A stretch of 64,000 nucleotides of DNA from Clostridium sp. (lineage in GTDB: Bacteria; Bacillota; Clostridia; Clostridiales; Clostridiaceae): assembly GCF_018372875.1 (NCBI RefSeq), contig NZ_JAHAIF010000001.1:67868-131867 (forward strand). The letters are read 5' to 3'. Below are positions 18,068 to 27,910 of this stretch, piece by piece. The position numbers were made by a program, and so were the translations under genes. The first letter of the stretch is position 1. Each line of letters begins with the position of its first letter. Below the pieces are notes generated by a model. That model searched no databases. It was not told where the DNA came from and worked only from the letters and a program-made list of their open reading frames with translations.

Positions 18068-18973
18068 TTATTGTTGTCTGTGTAATTCGAAGAAAACTCC
18101 ACCTTTATATAGAATTATGGTATTTTTACTTTTTTCATATAGTGTTAATCCGTGTATACCATTTACTTCATCATCTTGAATCATATTATCATAGCTTTCT
18201 AGAGAAATAGAGTTTACTGTGTTTGATTCAATACCTAAATCATTGAAGGTAACACCTTTAAATCCTGATTGAAATTCGATATTAGAAATACTTTCATTAT
18301 TATATTTAACATTTAAATATTTTTTATTGTTGTAATTAATGTATGAAGGTGAGAATTCTATTAATTGTCCAATTATCTTGGAAATATCATCATTAGATAA
18401 TAAAGTTACTGAATTACTGGCAACATTCTTATCAATACTCCATTTTCCGTAGAAAGTATTTATGTTTTCTACAGGAAATAGCTTCATTCCATCCCCATCT
18501 AGTTTATAGTAGTTACTTACAACAGTAATGGATTCTCCTCTTATTACTATATAGTTATAATATTTTAATTCAGGAGATTTAGTATCGTATTCTTTCAATT
18601 TAAATGCTTTACCGTCAAATTCAACATCGCGCATTTTATCTAGTAAGCCTTCATAATATTGAGTATATCTAACTTTAGCAGGTTTATTAATTTTTACATT
18701 ATCTAAGAAGTTTTTTAGAGGAGTATTATCTACATATTTTTCTTCTTTAGCGTCATAAACTAAATCATTATTTTTTATAGATTGTTCTTTGGTATAAGGT
18801 GCAGCAATATTAGATTCTATTAGGCTTTCTTCAGGTTGTTCTTGTAATCCACTAGTAACTTCTTCTTTTGGAGAAGGATTAGATTGAATAACTTCATCTT
18901 TTGATGTATTACAGGATATTAACGTAATTGGTAAAGCTAACAAAAGACAAAAAGATATAAATTTATTCTTCAT
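18068..18973 (-). CDS. Lipoprotein of unknown function
   Basis: A 301-residue secreted protein. A lysine-start hydrophobic signal ends in the lipobox LISC with Cys21, so it should be lipid-anchored on the outer face of the membrane. A Ser/Glu/Pro-rich linker runs to about residue 60. The rest is beta-rich, with short repeated strands of the type seen in clostridial lipoproteins, but I recognise no named domain. The ribosome site is GGGTGAG. It is a single gene between asrC and hemC, on the opposite strand. Confidence 0.8.
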   Translation of the reverse strand: MKNKFISFCLLLALPITLISCNTSKDEVIQSNPSPKEEVTSGLQEQPEESLIESNIAAPYTKEQSIKNNDLVYDAKEEKYVDNTPLKNFLDNVKINKPAKVRYTQYYEGLLDKMRDVEFDGKAFKLKEYDTKSPELKYYNYIVIRGESITVVSNYYKLDGDGMKLFPVENINTFYGKWSIDKNVASNSVTLLSNDDISKIIGQLIEFSPSYINYNNKKYLNVKYNNESISNIEFQSGFKGVTFNDLGIESNTVNSISLESYDNMIQDDEVNGIHGLTLYEKSKNTIILYKGGVFFELHRQQ

Positions 18974-19114
18974 AAAGTTTTCTCACCCTTTTTATTTATT
19001 TTTTATAATTTAATATTAGCAGTTTACATAAAGAGAGTGTTTACAAATAAATTACAAAAATGTATTAAATATTACATATAATTAAACACCTTTTGAAAAG
19101 ATAAAAAATACCTA

Positions 19115-19142
19115 TTGGACTTGGTAAATGGTAGAATATAAT
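19115..19142 (+). promoter_or_regulatory. Promoter of the hemC operon
   Basis: TTGGAC at 19115-19120, a 16-base spacer and TATAAT at 19137-19142, 40 bases before the hemC ATG. Confidence 0.6.
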
Positions 19143-19182
19143 ATAGAAATATGAGGCAATATAAATTAATGAGGTGAAATAA

Positions 19183-20061
19183 ATGAGTTTAATTATAGCA
19201 ACAAGAAAAAGTAAGCTTGCTCAGGTTCAAACTGAGAGAGTTATGGAGTTATTAAAAGAACAACAAAATATAGATTCTGAAAAGTTATTAGTTGTTACAG
19301 AAGGTGATAAAAGACTAGATGTAACTTTAGATAAGATAGGTGGAAAAGGACTTTTTACAAAGGAAATAGAAATAGCATTATTAGAAGGAAAAGCAGATGG
19401 TGCAGTACATAGCATGAAAGATGTTCCTTTTCAATTAGCTGAAGAATTTGAACTTGTTGCAATGCCTGAAAGGGAAGATGTTAGAGATGCATTTATTTCA
19501 CGAAAAGGTATTAATTTTAGTGAATTAAGGCAAGGTGCAAAGATAGGAACAAGTAGTAATAGAAGAGCTGCACTTTTAAAAGAGATAAGAAGTGACTTAG
19601 AGATTGTACCTATTAGAGGTAATGTTCAAACTAGGCTTAAAAAGATGGAAGAACAAGAGTTAGATGGGATAATTTTAGCTTCTGCGGGATTAAAAAGATT
19701 AGGGATGGAGGAAATAATAACAGACTATTTTGACCCTAATATATTCATTCCAGCAATAGGTCAAGGGGCTCTTGGAATAGAGTGTTTAAAAAATAGTAAA
19801 AATAAGGAGTATTTTAAGGCTTTAGATAATAAGATGGTACGTTTAGAAGTAGAAGCAGAAAGAAGCTTCATGAAAGCTCTAAATGGAGATTGTCATAGCC
19901 TTATTGGAGCTTATTCAATTACAGAGGGAAGTAAGCTATATATGATTGGAACTTATATGGTGAATGGAAAGATAATAAAGAAAGATATAGAAGGTTCCAT
20001 AGAAGAAAACATAGAGCTAGGAAAAAGATTAGCAGAAAAAGTATTAAGTTGTGGAAGGTAG
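19183..20061 (+). CDS. hemC: Hydroxymethylbilane synthase (porphobilinogen deaminase)
   Basis: A 292-residue enzyme joining four porphobilinogens into hydroxymethylbilane. It has the N-terminal [12 protein letters not shown], the [14 protein letters not shown] and AVHSMKDVP motifs, and the dipyrromethane-cofactor Cys237 in [12 protein letters not shown]. It is the first gene of hemC-cobA/hemD-hemB-hemL-cbiK-fnt; the next ATG is 4 bases after its stop. A promoter-like sequence precedes it. Confidence 0.95.
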   Translation: MSLIIATRKSKLAQVQTERVMELLKEQQNIDSEKLLVVTEGDKRLDVTLDKIGGKGLFTKEIEIALLEGKADGAVHSMKDVPFQLAEEFELVAMPEREDVRDAFISRKGINFSELRQGAKIGTSSNRRAALLKEIRSDLEIVPIRGNVQTRLKKMEEQELDGIILASAGLKRLGMEEIITDYFDPNIFIPAIGQGALGIECLKNSKNKEYFKALDNKMVRLEVEAERSFMKALNGDCHSLIGAYSITEGSKLYMIGTYMVNGKIIKKDIEGSIEENIELGKRLAEKVLSCGR

Positions 20062-20065
20062 TAAA

Positions 20066-21538
20066 ATGAGTAAGGCATATATAATAGGAACAGGTCCTGG
20101 AGATGAGGAATTATTAACTTTAAAGGCTATAAAGGCATTAGGAGAATGTACTGCAGTTCTTTATGACAGATTAGTATCCAATAATGTTTTAAATTATTTA
20201 AGTGAGGAATGTGTAGTTTATTATTGTGGTAAAGAACCTGGTGCTCATTATAAAACTCAAGACGAAATAAATGAAATGATAGTAAAGCTTGCTAATGAAG
20301 GTCATGTAGTAGGAAGAGTTAAAGGGGGAGACCCTTATGTATTTGGTAGAGGTGGTGAAGAGGTTCTAGCTTTAGAAAAGGAGGGAATAGAGTTTGAGGT
20401 TATTCCTGGAGTTACTTCACCTATAGCTGTATTAAACTATGCAGGTATTCCTATAACTCATAGGGGTATTGCACAAAGTTTTCATATAGTAACGGGAATG
20501 ACAGCTGTTGAAGAAAAAATAAACTTTGAAGCCTTAGCAAATGAAACTGGAACCCTTGTATTTATGATGGGCCTTAGTAATTTAGAAAAAATAGTAGAAA
20601 ATTTAACTAGGTATGGAAAGGATGTTAATACCCCTACAGCTGTAGTAATGAGGGGAACATCATCCAAGCAAAAAAAGGTTGTTGGAACTTTAGATAATAT
20701 CGTAGATAAAGTTAAAGAAGCAGGACTACAATCACCTTGCATTATTGTAGTAGGAGATGTGGTTAATTTAAGCAATAAGCTATCTTGGTATGAAAAAAAG
20801 CCCTTATTTGGGTGGAATATTTGTGTAACACGTTCTAGAGAGCAAGCATCAAGCTTAAAGGATAAGTTAAGCAAATTAGGTGCAGAGGTTACAAGTATAA
20901 GTTCTATTAAAATTGAGAAAACCTCAGAAAACCTAGATGAATATGTAGAAAAGTTAGATAAATATGATCACATAATTCTTACTTCAGTAAATGGAGTTAA
21001 TATCTTCTTCCACTATTTAATAGAAAAAAATTACGATATAAGAAGATTAAAAGCTAAGTTTTCTGTAGTTGGAAAAGCTACTAAGAAAGCTTTAGCACAA
21101 AGAGGAATACAAGCTTATAAAATGGCTAGAGAATTTGTGGGTGAGGGACTTTTTGAAGCTATTAAGGAAGATTTAAAACCTGGAGAAAAGGTGTTGATTC
21201 CATGTTCCTCAAAGAGTAGAACTTTCTTAAAGGATGAAATTGAAGCTTTAGCATTAGAAGTGGATAGAGTTCATACCTATAATACAGTTCCAGGAAAGGT
21301 TCAAAATAAAAGAAGTTTTGATGAAGTAGATATAGTATTATTTACTAGCCCAAGTACAGTAAATAATATGGTAGATATGGTTGGAATTGAAGAAGTTAGG
21401 AAAAAGAAATGCATTGCAATAGGTCCTATTACTTTCAAGGCTTTAAAAGAGCATGGAATAGAAGGTCTTATGTGTAAGCAACATTCAGAGGATGGATTTT
21501 TAAGAGAAATTGTTGAGATTGTGAATAAGGAAGTGTAG
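20066..21538 (+). CDS. Fused uroporphyrinogen-III C-methyltransferase / uroporphyrinogen-III synthase
   Basis: A 490-residue bifunctional protein (CobA-HemD). Residues 1-240 are the SAM methyltransferase making precorrin-2 (AYIIGTGPGDEELLTLKA, VGRVKGGDPYVFGRGGEE). Residues about 250-490 are HemD, which closes hydroxymethylbilane to uroporphyrinogen III (WNICVTRSREQASSLKDKL, HIILTSVNGVNIFF, VLFTSPSTVNNM). The fusion channels the pathway towards siroheme and cobalamin rather than heme. A GTG at 20051 inside hemC lacks a suitable ribosome site; GGAAGG precedes the ATG at 20066. Confidence 0.94.
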   Translation: MSKAYIIGTGPGDEELLTLKAIKALGECTAVLYDRLVSNNVLNYLSEECVVYYCGKEPGAHYKTQDEINEMIVKLANEGHVVGRVKGGDPYVFGRGGEEVLALEKEGIEFEVIPGVTSPIAVLNYAGIPITHRGIAQSFHIVTGMTAVEEKINFEALANETGTLVFMMGLSNLEKIVENLTRYGKDVNTPTAVVMRGTSSKQKKVVGTLDNIVDKVKEAGLQSPCIIVVGDVVNLSNKLSWYEKKPLFGWNICVTRSREQASSLKDKLSKLGAEVTSISSIKIEKTSENLDEYVEKLDKYDHIILTSVNGVNIFFHYLIEKNYDIRRLKAKFSVVGKATKKALAQRGIQAYKMAREFVGEGLFEAIKEDLKPGEKVLIPCSSKSRTFLKDEIEALALEVDRVHTYNTVPGKVQNKRSFDEVDIVLFTSPSTVNNMVDMVGIEEVRKKKCIAIGPITFKALKEHGIEGLMCKQHSEDGFLREIVEIVNKEV

Positions 21539-21541
21539 TAA

Positions 21542-22507
21542 ATGATTAATAGAGGAAGAAGACTTAGAAGAGATGAAAATATTAGAGCATTAGTTAGGGA
21601 AACAACTCTTTCACCAGATGATTTTATTTTACCTATTTTTGTTGTTGAAGGTGAAAATATAAAAAGGGAAATAAGTTCTTTACCAGGATGTTATCATTAT
21701 TCATTAGATAGACTTCATGAAATCATTGAAGAAGTAAGGAATGCTAAAGTAAGAGGAGTTATTCTTTTTGGTATACCTAAAACTAAAGATTGTTGTGGTT
21801 CAGAAGGTTTTGCTAAGGATGGAATAGTACAAAAAGCTGTTAGAAAAATTAAGGAAATTGATTCTAATATATTTGTAATTACAGATGTTTGTATGTGCGA
21901 GTATACAGATCATGGACATTGTGGTATCTTAGATGGGGAATATGTAGATAATGATAAAACCTTAGAATATTTATGTAAAATTGCAGTGTCTCATGCAGAA
22001 GCAGGAGCAGATATGGTGGCACCATCTGATATGATGGATGGTAGAGTAGGTTATATAAGAGAAGCCTTAGATGATAATGGGTACAAAAATGTATCAATAA
22101 TGAGTTATTCAGCTAAGTATTGTTCTGCATTCTATGGACCATTTAGGGAAGCAGCAGATTCTGCACCTAAGTTTGGGGATAGAAAGACTTATCAAATGGA
22201 CCCAGCTAATAGAAGAGAAGCTTTAAAAGAAGTAGAGATGGACCTTGAAGAGGGAGCAGATATAGTTATGGTAAAGCCAGCTCTTTCTTATTTAGATATA
22301 ATAAGAGAAGTTAAGGATAGTACTATAGTTCCAGTTGCAGCTTATAGCGTAAGTGGTGAGTATGCAATGGTAAAGGCAGCAGCTAAAGCAGGTCTAATAG
22401 ATGAGGAAAGAATAGTTATGGAAATGCTTACTTCCATAAAGAGGGCTGGAGCTGATATAATAATAACCTATTATGCAATTTATGCAGCAAATAAGCTAAA
22501 AGGTTAA
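21542..22507 (+). CDS. hemB: Delta-aminolevulinate dehydratase (porphobilinogen synthase)
   Basis: A 321-residue enzyme condensing two 5-aminolevulinates into porphobilinogen. It has zinc-type cysteines in [14 protein letters not shown], Schiff-base lysines in [15 protein letters not shown] and [11 protein letters not shown], and the FGIPKTKD motif. The ATG is 3 bases after the previous stop, so it is translationally coupled in the operon. Confidence 0.96.
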   Translation: MINRGRRLRRDENIRALVRETTLSPDDFILPIFVVEGENIKREISSLPGCYHYSLDRLHEIIEEVRNAKVRGVILFGIPKTKDCCGSEGFAKDGIVQKAVRKIKEIDSNIFVITDVCMCEYTDHGHCGILDGEYVDNDKTLEYLCKIAVSHAEAGADMVAPSDMMDGRVGYIREALDDNGYKNVSIMSYSAKYCSAFYGPFREAADSAPKFGDRKTYQMDPANRREALKEVEMDLEEGADIVMVKPALSYLDIIREVKDSTIVPVAAYSVSGEYAMVKAAAKAGLIDEERIVMEMLTSIKRAGADIIITYYAIYAANKLKG

Positions 22508-22562
22508 TTGACGAAAATGAACCTTTTATTCTTCATTTTGTTAGGAAAGGAAAGAAATTTAT

Positions 22563-23846
22563 ATGAGTAATGAAAGCATTTTTAATGAAAGTAAGAAATA
22601 TATGCCTGGTGGAGTAAATAGCCCCGTTAGAGCCTATAGAAATATGGGGATGAATCCTCCTGTAATTAAGAACGGAAAGGGTGTAATTATAACTGATGAG
22701 GATGGAAAAGAATATATAGATTTTGTTTTAGCTTGGGGGCCTTTAATATTAGGACACTGCAATGATGGAGTTGTAAAAGCTATTAAAGAAACATCAGAAA
22801 ATGCATTAGCTTTTGGAGCACCTACTAAGTTAGAGCTAGAAATGGCTCAGTTCCTTTGTGAAACTATGCCTAATGTAGAAATGGTAAGGATGGTTAATTC
22901 AGGTACAGAGGCTACTATGAGTGCTATAAAGCTTGCAAGAGGATATACAAAAAGAGATAAAATAATTAAATTTGCTGGATGTTATCATGGACATTTTGAT
23001 GGATTCTTAGTAGAAGCAGGTTCAGGGGTTTTAACTGAAGGAATCCCAGGATCCCTTGGAGTACCAGAAGAAAGCGTTAAGAATACACTAATTGGTGTTT
23101 ATAATGATGAAAATCAAGTTAGAGAATTATTCAAAAATTATGGTAAAGAAATAGCTGCAGTAATTATAGAACCTGTAGCAGGTAATATGGGCGTTGTTAA
23201 GGCACAAGAAAAGTTTATTAAAAAGTTAAGAATGTATTGTGATAGGTTTGGAGCATTACTTATATTTGATGAAGTTATGTCAGGATTTAGAGTATCATTT
23301 ACAGGAGCTCAAAGTCTTTTTGATGTAAAACCAGACTTAGTAACATATGCAAAAATAATGGGAGGGGGGCTTCCATGTGGTGCATATGGTGGTAGAAAAG
23401 AGATTATGGAACATCTTTCACCATTAGGTGGAGTATATCAAGCTGGAACAATGTCAGGAAATCCAATAGTAATGGCAGCAGGGCTTGCAACATTAAGACA
23501 ACTATACGATCATCCAGAATACTATAATCATATTGAAAATGTAGGTAAGAAGCTTGAGGATGGTATTAATAAGATTAAAGAAAAATATAATTTCCCAGTT
23601 ACTATAAATAGAGCAGGTGGAATGTTTACAATATTCTTCAAAGATGGAGAAGTAACATCTTATGACCAAGTTAAGGAATGTGATGAGGAAAGGTTCAAGA
23701 GATATTTCATTCATATGGTAAACAGTGGCTTTAATATAGCACCGTCACAATATGAAGCATCATTCTTATCAACAACACATAATATTACACATGTTTTTAA
23801 ATTCTTAAAGGCATTTGAGGAATTTGTTAAAAAGGAAGTAGAGTAA
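22563..23846 (+). CDS. hemL: Glutamate-1-semialdehyde 2,1-aminomutase
   Basis: A 427-residue PLP enzyme converting glutamate-1-semialdehyde (from HemA) to 5-aminolevulinate. It has the N-terminal [32 protein letters not shown], the aspartate motif [13 protein letters not shown], and PLP-binding Lys264 in [17 protein letters not shown]. It is in the hemC operon, 55 bases after hemB and 1 base before cbiK. Confidence 0.96.
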   Translation: MSNESIFNESKKYMPGGVNSPVRAYRNMGMNPPVIKNGKGVIITDEDGKEYIDFVLAWGPLILGHCNDGVVKAIKETSENALAFGAPTKLELEMAQFLCETMPNVEMVRMVNSGTEATMSAIKLARGYTKRDKIIKFAGCYHGHFDGFLVEAGSGVLTEGIPGSLGVPEESVKNTLIGVYNDENQVRELFKNYGKEIAAVIIEPVAGNMGVVKAQEKFIKKLRMYCDRFGALLIFDEVMSGFRVSFTGAQSLFDVKPDLVTYAKIMGGGLPCGAYGGRKEIMEHLSPLGGVYQAGTMSGNPIVMAAGLATLRQLYDHPEYYNHIENVGKKLEDGINKIKEKYNFPVTINRAGGMFTIFFKDGEVTSYDQVKECDEERFKRYFIHMVNSGFNIAPSQYEASFLSTTHNITHVFKFLKAFEEFVKKEVE

Positions 23847-23847
23847 A

Positions 23848-24633
23848 ATGAAAAAGGTCATATTATTAACCTCTTTTGGAACATCTGAAAGAAAAGGAAT
23901 AGAAAATAGTATTGACCCAATAGAAAGAGATATAAATAAAGCTTTTCCAGATTATAGAGTAATTAAAGTTTTTACTTCTAGACATATAAGAGAAAAGTTA
24001 CTTTTAAAGTATGATATACAAGTTCATAGTTTAGAGGGAGCTTTAAAAAGAATATATAAAGATGGGGCGGAGGAAGTAATAATACTTCCTCTTCATCTTA
24101 TTAGAGGGAAAGAACAAGATAATATTGAAGAAATTGCTGAGAGTTATAAAGATAAATTTAACTCTATGATTATAGCAGAACCATTGTTATCCTTAGATAA
24201 GCATAGTGGTCTTAGTAAAATGGACGATATTATTGAAAAAGTTATATCTATAAAGCCGAAGAATGAACCTATACTTTTTATTGGGCATGGTATTAAAAAC
24301 ACCTGTGACTTACCATTTATGTTACTTAGAAAAGAACTTAAAAAGAGAAATATAAAAGGAATATACTTTGCAACTTTAGCTGGAAATCCAACTTTTCATG
24401 AAATAGTAGAAGAACTTAAAAAAGATAGTGTAAAATCCTTAACAGTAACCTCTTTTTTAATAGTGTCAGGGTACCATGCTAAGGTGGATATATTTGGAGA
24501 AAGTAAAGAGTCTTGGTGTTCAAAATTAGAATTAAATGGATTTAAAGTAAATAAGCAGGATATCTCTTTAGGAGAAAGATATGAATTTAGAGAAATATAC
24601 CTAAAAAGCCTAATTAAGATACTTGATAAATAG
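23848..24633 (+). CDS. cbiK: Sirohydrochlorin (cobalto)chelatase, CbiK type
   Basis: A 261-residue class II chelatase inserting Co2+ (cobalamin branch) or possibly Fe2+ (siroheme) into sirohydrochlorin. It opens with VILLTSFGTSERKG. Candidate metal ligands are His147 in FIGHGIKN and His210 in IVSGYHAKVD. The family's metal-binding Glu before a Gly-x-Pro appears to be Ala here (ATLAGNP). With no dedicated siroheme ferrochelatase obvious nearby, it may serve both branches. Directly follows hemL. Confidence 0.88.
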   Translation: MKKVILLTSFGTSERKGIENSIDPIERDINKAFPDYRVIKVFTSRHIREKLLLKYDIQVHSLEGALKRIYKDGAEEVIILPLHLIRGKEQDNIEEIAESYKDKFNSMIIAEPLLSLDKHSGLSKMDDIIEKVISIKPKNEPILFIGHGIKNTCDLPFMLLRKELKKRNIKGIYFATLAGNPTFHEIVEELKKDSVKSLTVTSFLIVSGYHAKVDIFGESKESWCSKLELNGFKVNKQDISLGERYEFREIYLKSLIKILDK

Positions 24634-24697
24634 CTTGTCTTATTATAAAATTTTTAAGGATATTCTAAGGGAATTATTTTTACTAAGGAGAGTACGT

Positions 24698-25471
24698 ATG
24701 TATATCAATGAACTAAAGACAATATCGCATTCTGCGAGAAAGAAAATGGATATGTTAGAAGATAGCTTTGCAAAATATGGTTTATCTTCAATGCTTGGTG
24801 GATTATATGTTTGTTTTGGTACAATGTTAGCCTATGTTATAGGTGGACTTTTAGGTACCGCAGATTCACCATGGACAAAAATAATAATGGGATTATCATT
24901 TGGTATTGCACTATGTTTAATAGTTTTTGCTGGAGCAGATTTATTTACAAGTAATACAATGACAATGGTAATTGGTGCAAACCAAAAAGAAACTAAGTGG
25001 ATTGATGTAGCTAAGATATGTGGATTTAGCTGGCTTGGAAATTTCTTAGGTTCAATTATTGCAGCAGTTTTATTTGTAGAAGGTGGATTAATAAATGAAT
25101 CTACTGCTTACTATATGGTTAAGACTGTTGAGAGTAAGATATCTCTTACTGCACCTGAGATGATTATCAGAGGAATATTCTGTAACATTCTTGTTTGTTT
25201 AGCTTCTTGGATGGTTTATAAGATGAAGAGTGAATCAGGAAAGATAATGATGATTCTTTGGTGTGTATTTGCCTTTATGACAGCAGGATATGAACACAGT
25301 ATTGCTAACATGGGATTGTTTGCAATAGTTAAGTTAATATCAGCAGGAAGTGGACTAGCTTTAAGCGCTATGGCTAAGAACCTTATTTTTGTTACCATTG
25401 GTAACTTTATAGGTGGAGCTGGAGTAATAGCTGGATCATATATTTTCTTAACAGGAAAGAAGAAAAAATAG
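24698..25471 (+). CDS. Formate/nitrite transporter family (FNT) channel
   Basis: A 257-residue membrane protein with six hydrophobic helices. It carries the FNT signatures AGADLFTSNTMTMVIG and GFSWLGNFLGSIIAA and a later half-helix repeat with GYEHSIANMG. FNT channels conduct formate, nitrite or hydrosulfide. Because it ends a siroheme gene set next to sulfite reductase, export of HS- produced by AsrC is the attractive role; this is inference. The frame opens at 24623 inside cbiK, but AAGGAG precedes the ATG at 24698. Confidence 0.85.
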   Translation: MYINELKTISHSARKKMDMLEDSFAKYGLSSMLGGLYVCFGTMLAYVIGGLLGTADSPWTKIIMGLSFGIALCLIVFAGADLFTSNTMTMVIGANQKETKWIDVAKICGFSWLGNFLGSIIAAVLFVEGGLINESTAYYMVKTVESKISLTAPEMIIRGIFCNILVCLASWMVYKMKSESGKIMMILWCVFAFMTAGYEHSIANMGLFAIVKLISAGSGLALSAMAKNLIFVTIGNFIGGAGVIAGSYIFLTGKKKK

Positions 25472-25482
25472 TTTTTAGAGAG

Positions 25483-25508
25483 AAGAGGAACTGAATGTAG
25501 TTCTTCTT
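25483..25508 (+). terminator. Terminator of the hemC-cbiK-FNT operon
   Basis: A 10-bp stem with one wobble (AAGAGGAACT / AGTTCTTCTT), a 6-base loop and a following run of T. Confidence 0.85.
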
Positions 25509-25519
25509 TTTTTACTTCC

Positions 25520-25608
25520 TTACCTTTAGTACGGGTGGGGTGGATATTTGTTTTGATGTGACTTGGAGCTTGCGACGGAACAATCAAAATAAATATCCAC
25601 CCTGCTTT
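25520..25608. repeat. Palindromic dispersed repeat, copy 1
   Basis: Starts ACCTTTAGTA and contains arms GGATATTTGTTTTGA and TCAAAATAAATATCC. They form about a 20-bp stem around a 30-base core with ACTTGGAGC and GCGACGGAAC. It matches a copy at 27760-27845 almost base for base, and a shortened copy lies at 55438-55484. No coding capacity. It looks like a small non-autonomous element or a structured-RNA repeat. Confidence 0.75.
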
Positions 25609-25737
25609 ATATTAAAAATAAAAATAATATTATTAATATAAATAATAAATCTTAGAAAAATTCTTTTAAAATAAAAATTCTTATAAATATAACAATATAT
25701 AAATATTTAAATAAATAGGAAATGTAAGGGTTAGCCT

Positions 25738-25854
25738 TTGATTGATGATTTGAAAAAACAACTTTTAAGTATTCCTAAAAATAGAGAAATTAAGTTGGTT
25801 ATATCTTTAGGATATCCATCAAGTGATGTTATAAGAAAGTTAGAAAAAATGTAA
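25738..25854 (+). pseudogene. 3' remnant of a nitroreductase-family gene
   Basis: Bases 25738-25854 read as 38 residues ending in a TAA. The segment IKLVISLGYPSSDVIRK resembles the C-terminal end of nitroreductases, where a GYP motif followed by basic residues is typical. An in-frame stop lies just upstream, and there is no ribosome site or N-terminal domain. It is best read as a decayed tail of a deleted gene. A complete but different nitroreductase is encoded at 52306-52821. Confidence 0.5.
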
Positions 25855-25953
25855 AGGATATAATTAATTATAATGAATACTGATATATAACTTGTTGACA
25901 TATAAATAAATATGATATGATTATATTTATACAAAAGTATGGGAGGGGTTATA

Positions 25954-26502
25954 GTGTACGAAACAACATCGTTAATGGGATTAATGGCAGTGGTAAATAT
26001 GTTATTTGGAGTTGTAAATTATGTCTTATCAGCATTAGCAATTTATAAGATAGCAAAGGTAGAAAAAGTAAAATGTCCATGGCTTGCTTGGATACCTTTT
26101 GCAAATTCATATATGGTAATTAAAGTGGCTGGTGGTAATATGATAATGATTATACTAGCTATTGTAAGTTTTATTACAGGTTCGGTATCTACGGCTATAG
26201 TAGACAATATGGCATTCACTATAATTGGAGCAATTGTTTCTGTTGCTTGGTCTATTTATGCAATTACATTATATAATAGACTTTGTGACAGATATAATGT
26301 GAACATAGTTCTTTTTATAGCTTCATTTTTAGCTCCAGTAGCATTATATATTAGAGTTCTTTCAACATTCTATATTCCATTATTATTAATAGGATTCTAT
26401 GCACATTATAAGTTATATAAGAATGCAGCAAAGGGACCTTCTACAAAAGCAAAGGTTCAAAGTAGAGTAGTATTATCTAATAAAAAGAAAAAGAAAAAAT
26501 AG
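25954..26502 (+). CDS. Polytopic membrane protein of unknown function
   Basis: A 182-residue protein with about four or five hydrophobic segments. A central KVKCPWLAWIPFANSYMVIKVAG motif recurs in small Gram-positive membrane proteins. The very basic C-terminus ends in a run of seven lysines. Its function is unknown. GGGAGGGG lies 5 bases before the GTG at 25954, so this start is preferred over the ATG at 25939, which overlaps the site. It has its own terminator. Confidence 0.75.
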   Translation: MYETTSLMGLMAVVNMLFGVVNYVLSALAIYKIAKVEKVKCPWLAWIPFANSYMVIKVAGGNMIMIILAIVSFITGSVSTAIVDNMAFTIIGAIVSVAWSIYAITLYNRLCDRYNVNIVLFIASFLAPVALYIRVLSTFYIPLLLIGFYAHYKLYKNAAKGPSTKAKVQSRVVLSNKKKKKK

Positions 26503-26513
26503 TTATTTATATT

Positions 26514-26548
26514 GACTGCTACAAAAGATTAAATTCTTTGTAACAGTC
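26514..26548 (+). terminator. Terminator after the small membrane protein gene
   Basis: A stem GACTGCTACAAAAGA / TTCTTTGTAACAGTC (one mismatch) with a short loop, followed by TTTTAATTTTT. Confidence 0.8.
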
Positions 26549-26588
26549 TTTTAATTTTTATGAAGTAATAATAAATATTACTTATCTA

Positions 26589-26618
26589 TTGAACATGTAC
26601 TTAAAATAATGATATAAT
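26589..26618 (+). promoter_or_regulatory. Promoter of the PotD-like gene
   Basis: TTGAAC at 26589-26594, an 18-base spacer and TATAAT at 26613-26618, 47 bases before the ATG. Confidence 0.6.
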
Positions 26619-26665
26619 GCCAAAAGAATATTTAAAGTTTAAATAATGATGAAAGGAAGTATAAA

Positions 26666-27721
26666 ATGAAAAGGTTATTTAAATTATTAAGTTTATCAAT
26701 TTGTATGGTTATAATGGGTACCTTTTTTATAGGATGTAATAAAGATTCTTCAAAAGAAATTAACTTTCTTAACTATGGGGAGAATATAGATGAAGAAACT
26801 ATAAAAGAATTCCAAGATAAGTTTGGAATTAAGGTCAACATAACTACTTTTGATGATATGGAGACAATGTATCAAAAGATTAAAGATGGAGGAGTAAAAT
26901 ACGATGTTATTTTAGTATCTGACGCTTTAATGCCAAGAATGATTAAAGAAGATCTTGTTCAAGAGTTAAATAAGGATAACATTCCTAATATTTCTCAAAT
27001 GGATGAGGCATATTTAAATCTTGATATTGATGAAGGCAACAAGTACTCAGTTCCTTATATGTTTGGAACAGTAGGACTAATTTATAACAAGGATGTAGTA
27101 ACAGAACCTGTTGATAGTTGGGATATACTTTGGAATGAAAAGTACAAAGGAAAGATCTTTATGTTTGATACTTACAGAGATACAATGGGAGCTGCTTTAA
27201 AGAAGTTAAATTACTCCTTAAATACAACTAATCCAAAAGAAATTGAAGAGGCAAAACAATTATTACTAGATCAAAGAAAATTAGTTAGCCCATTGTATGG
27301 GGTTGATAATGGAACAACAATGATTCCAGCAGGTGAATCTGATATAAATATGATTTGGTCTGGAGAAGGATTAAATTTACAAGATGAGTATCCAAACTTA
27401 GTATATGTTGTACCTAAGGAAGGAGCAAATTTCTGGATTGATAGCCTATGTATACCTTACAATGCATCAAATGTTGAAGGGGCTGAAAAGTTCATAAACT
27501 TTGTAAGTGATAAGGAAAGTGCTTTAAGAATTGCTGATGAAATTGGATATACAACACCAAATAAAGAAGCAAGACTAGAACAACCAGAAGAGGTTAGAAA
27601 TAACCCTAATGCATATATGCCTAAAGAAATAATGGATAGATGCGAAATATATACAGATTTCCCAAGTGATGTGAAGAAAATATATGATGATGCTTGGACA
27701 GAAATAAAATCTGCTAATTAA
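26666..27721 (+). CDS. Spermidine/putrescine-type ABC substrate-binding lipoprotein (PotD-like)
   Basis: A 351-residue lipoprotein with lipobox FIGC (Cys25). The mature protein follows the PotD/PotF pattern: INFLNYGENIDEETIKEF at the start, YDVILVSDALMPRM, the hinge YSVPYMFGTVGLIYNKD, and IDSLCIPYNASNVEGAEKFINF. It should bind a polyamine outside the cell. No potABC permease or ATPase genes are adjacent, so it must use a permease encoded elsewhere or act as a sensor. It has its own promoter; a palindromic repeat follows. Confidence 0.87.
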   Translation: MKRLFKLLSLSICMVIMGTFFIGCNKDSSKEINFLNYGENIDEETIKEFQDKFGIKVNITTFDDMETMYQKIKDGGVKYDVILVSDALMPRMIKEDLVQELNKDNIPNISQMDEAYLNLDIDEGNKYSVPYMFGTVGLIYNKDVVTEPVDSWDILWNEKYKGKIFMFDTYRDTMGAALKKLNYSLNTTNPKEIEEAKQLLLDQRKLVSPLYGVDNGTTMIPAGESDINMIWSGEGLNLQDEYPNLVYVVPKEGANFWIDSLCIPYNASNVEGAEKFINFVSDKESALRIADEIGYTTPNKEARLEQPEEVRNNPNAYMPKEIMDRCEIYTDFPSDVKKIYDDAWTEIKSAN

Positions 27722-27759
27722 TGATTTGTAAGGAAAAGCTAATTGCAGCTTTTCATAAC

Positions 27760-27848
27760 CTTTAGTATGAGTGGGGTGGATATTTGTTTTGATGTGACTT
27801 GGAGCGTAGCGACGGAACAAACAAAATAAATATCCACTCCACCTTTTT
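27760..27848. repeat. Palindromic dispersed repeat, copy 2, doubling as a terminator
   Basis: Same repeat as at 25520-25608, starting ACCTTTAGTA. Here the arms GTGGGGTGGATATTTGTTTTG and its complement pair over about 21 bp. The 3' side runs into TTTTTTTT, so this copy can terminate the PotD-like transcript. Copies 1 and 2 differ at only a few positions, mainly at the outer arms. Confidence 0.75.
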
Positions 27849-27910
27849 TTTATTAACATTGTAGTTAAATGTAAACTTTTATTATATAATATACAAAAAG
27901 GAGTGATATT

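Noticed and set aside
18974..19182. Cobalamin riboswitch before the hemC operon
   Set aside because: No B12-box-like sequence found; only a standard promoter is visible.
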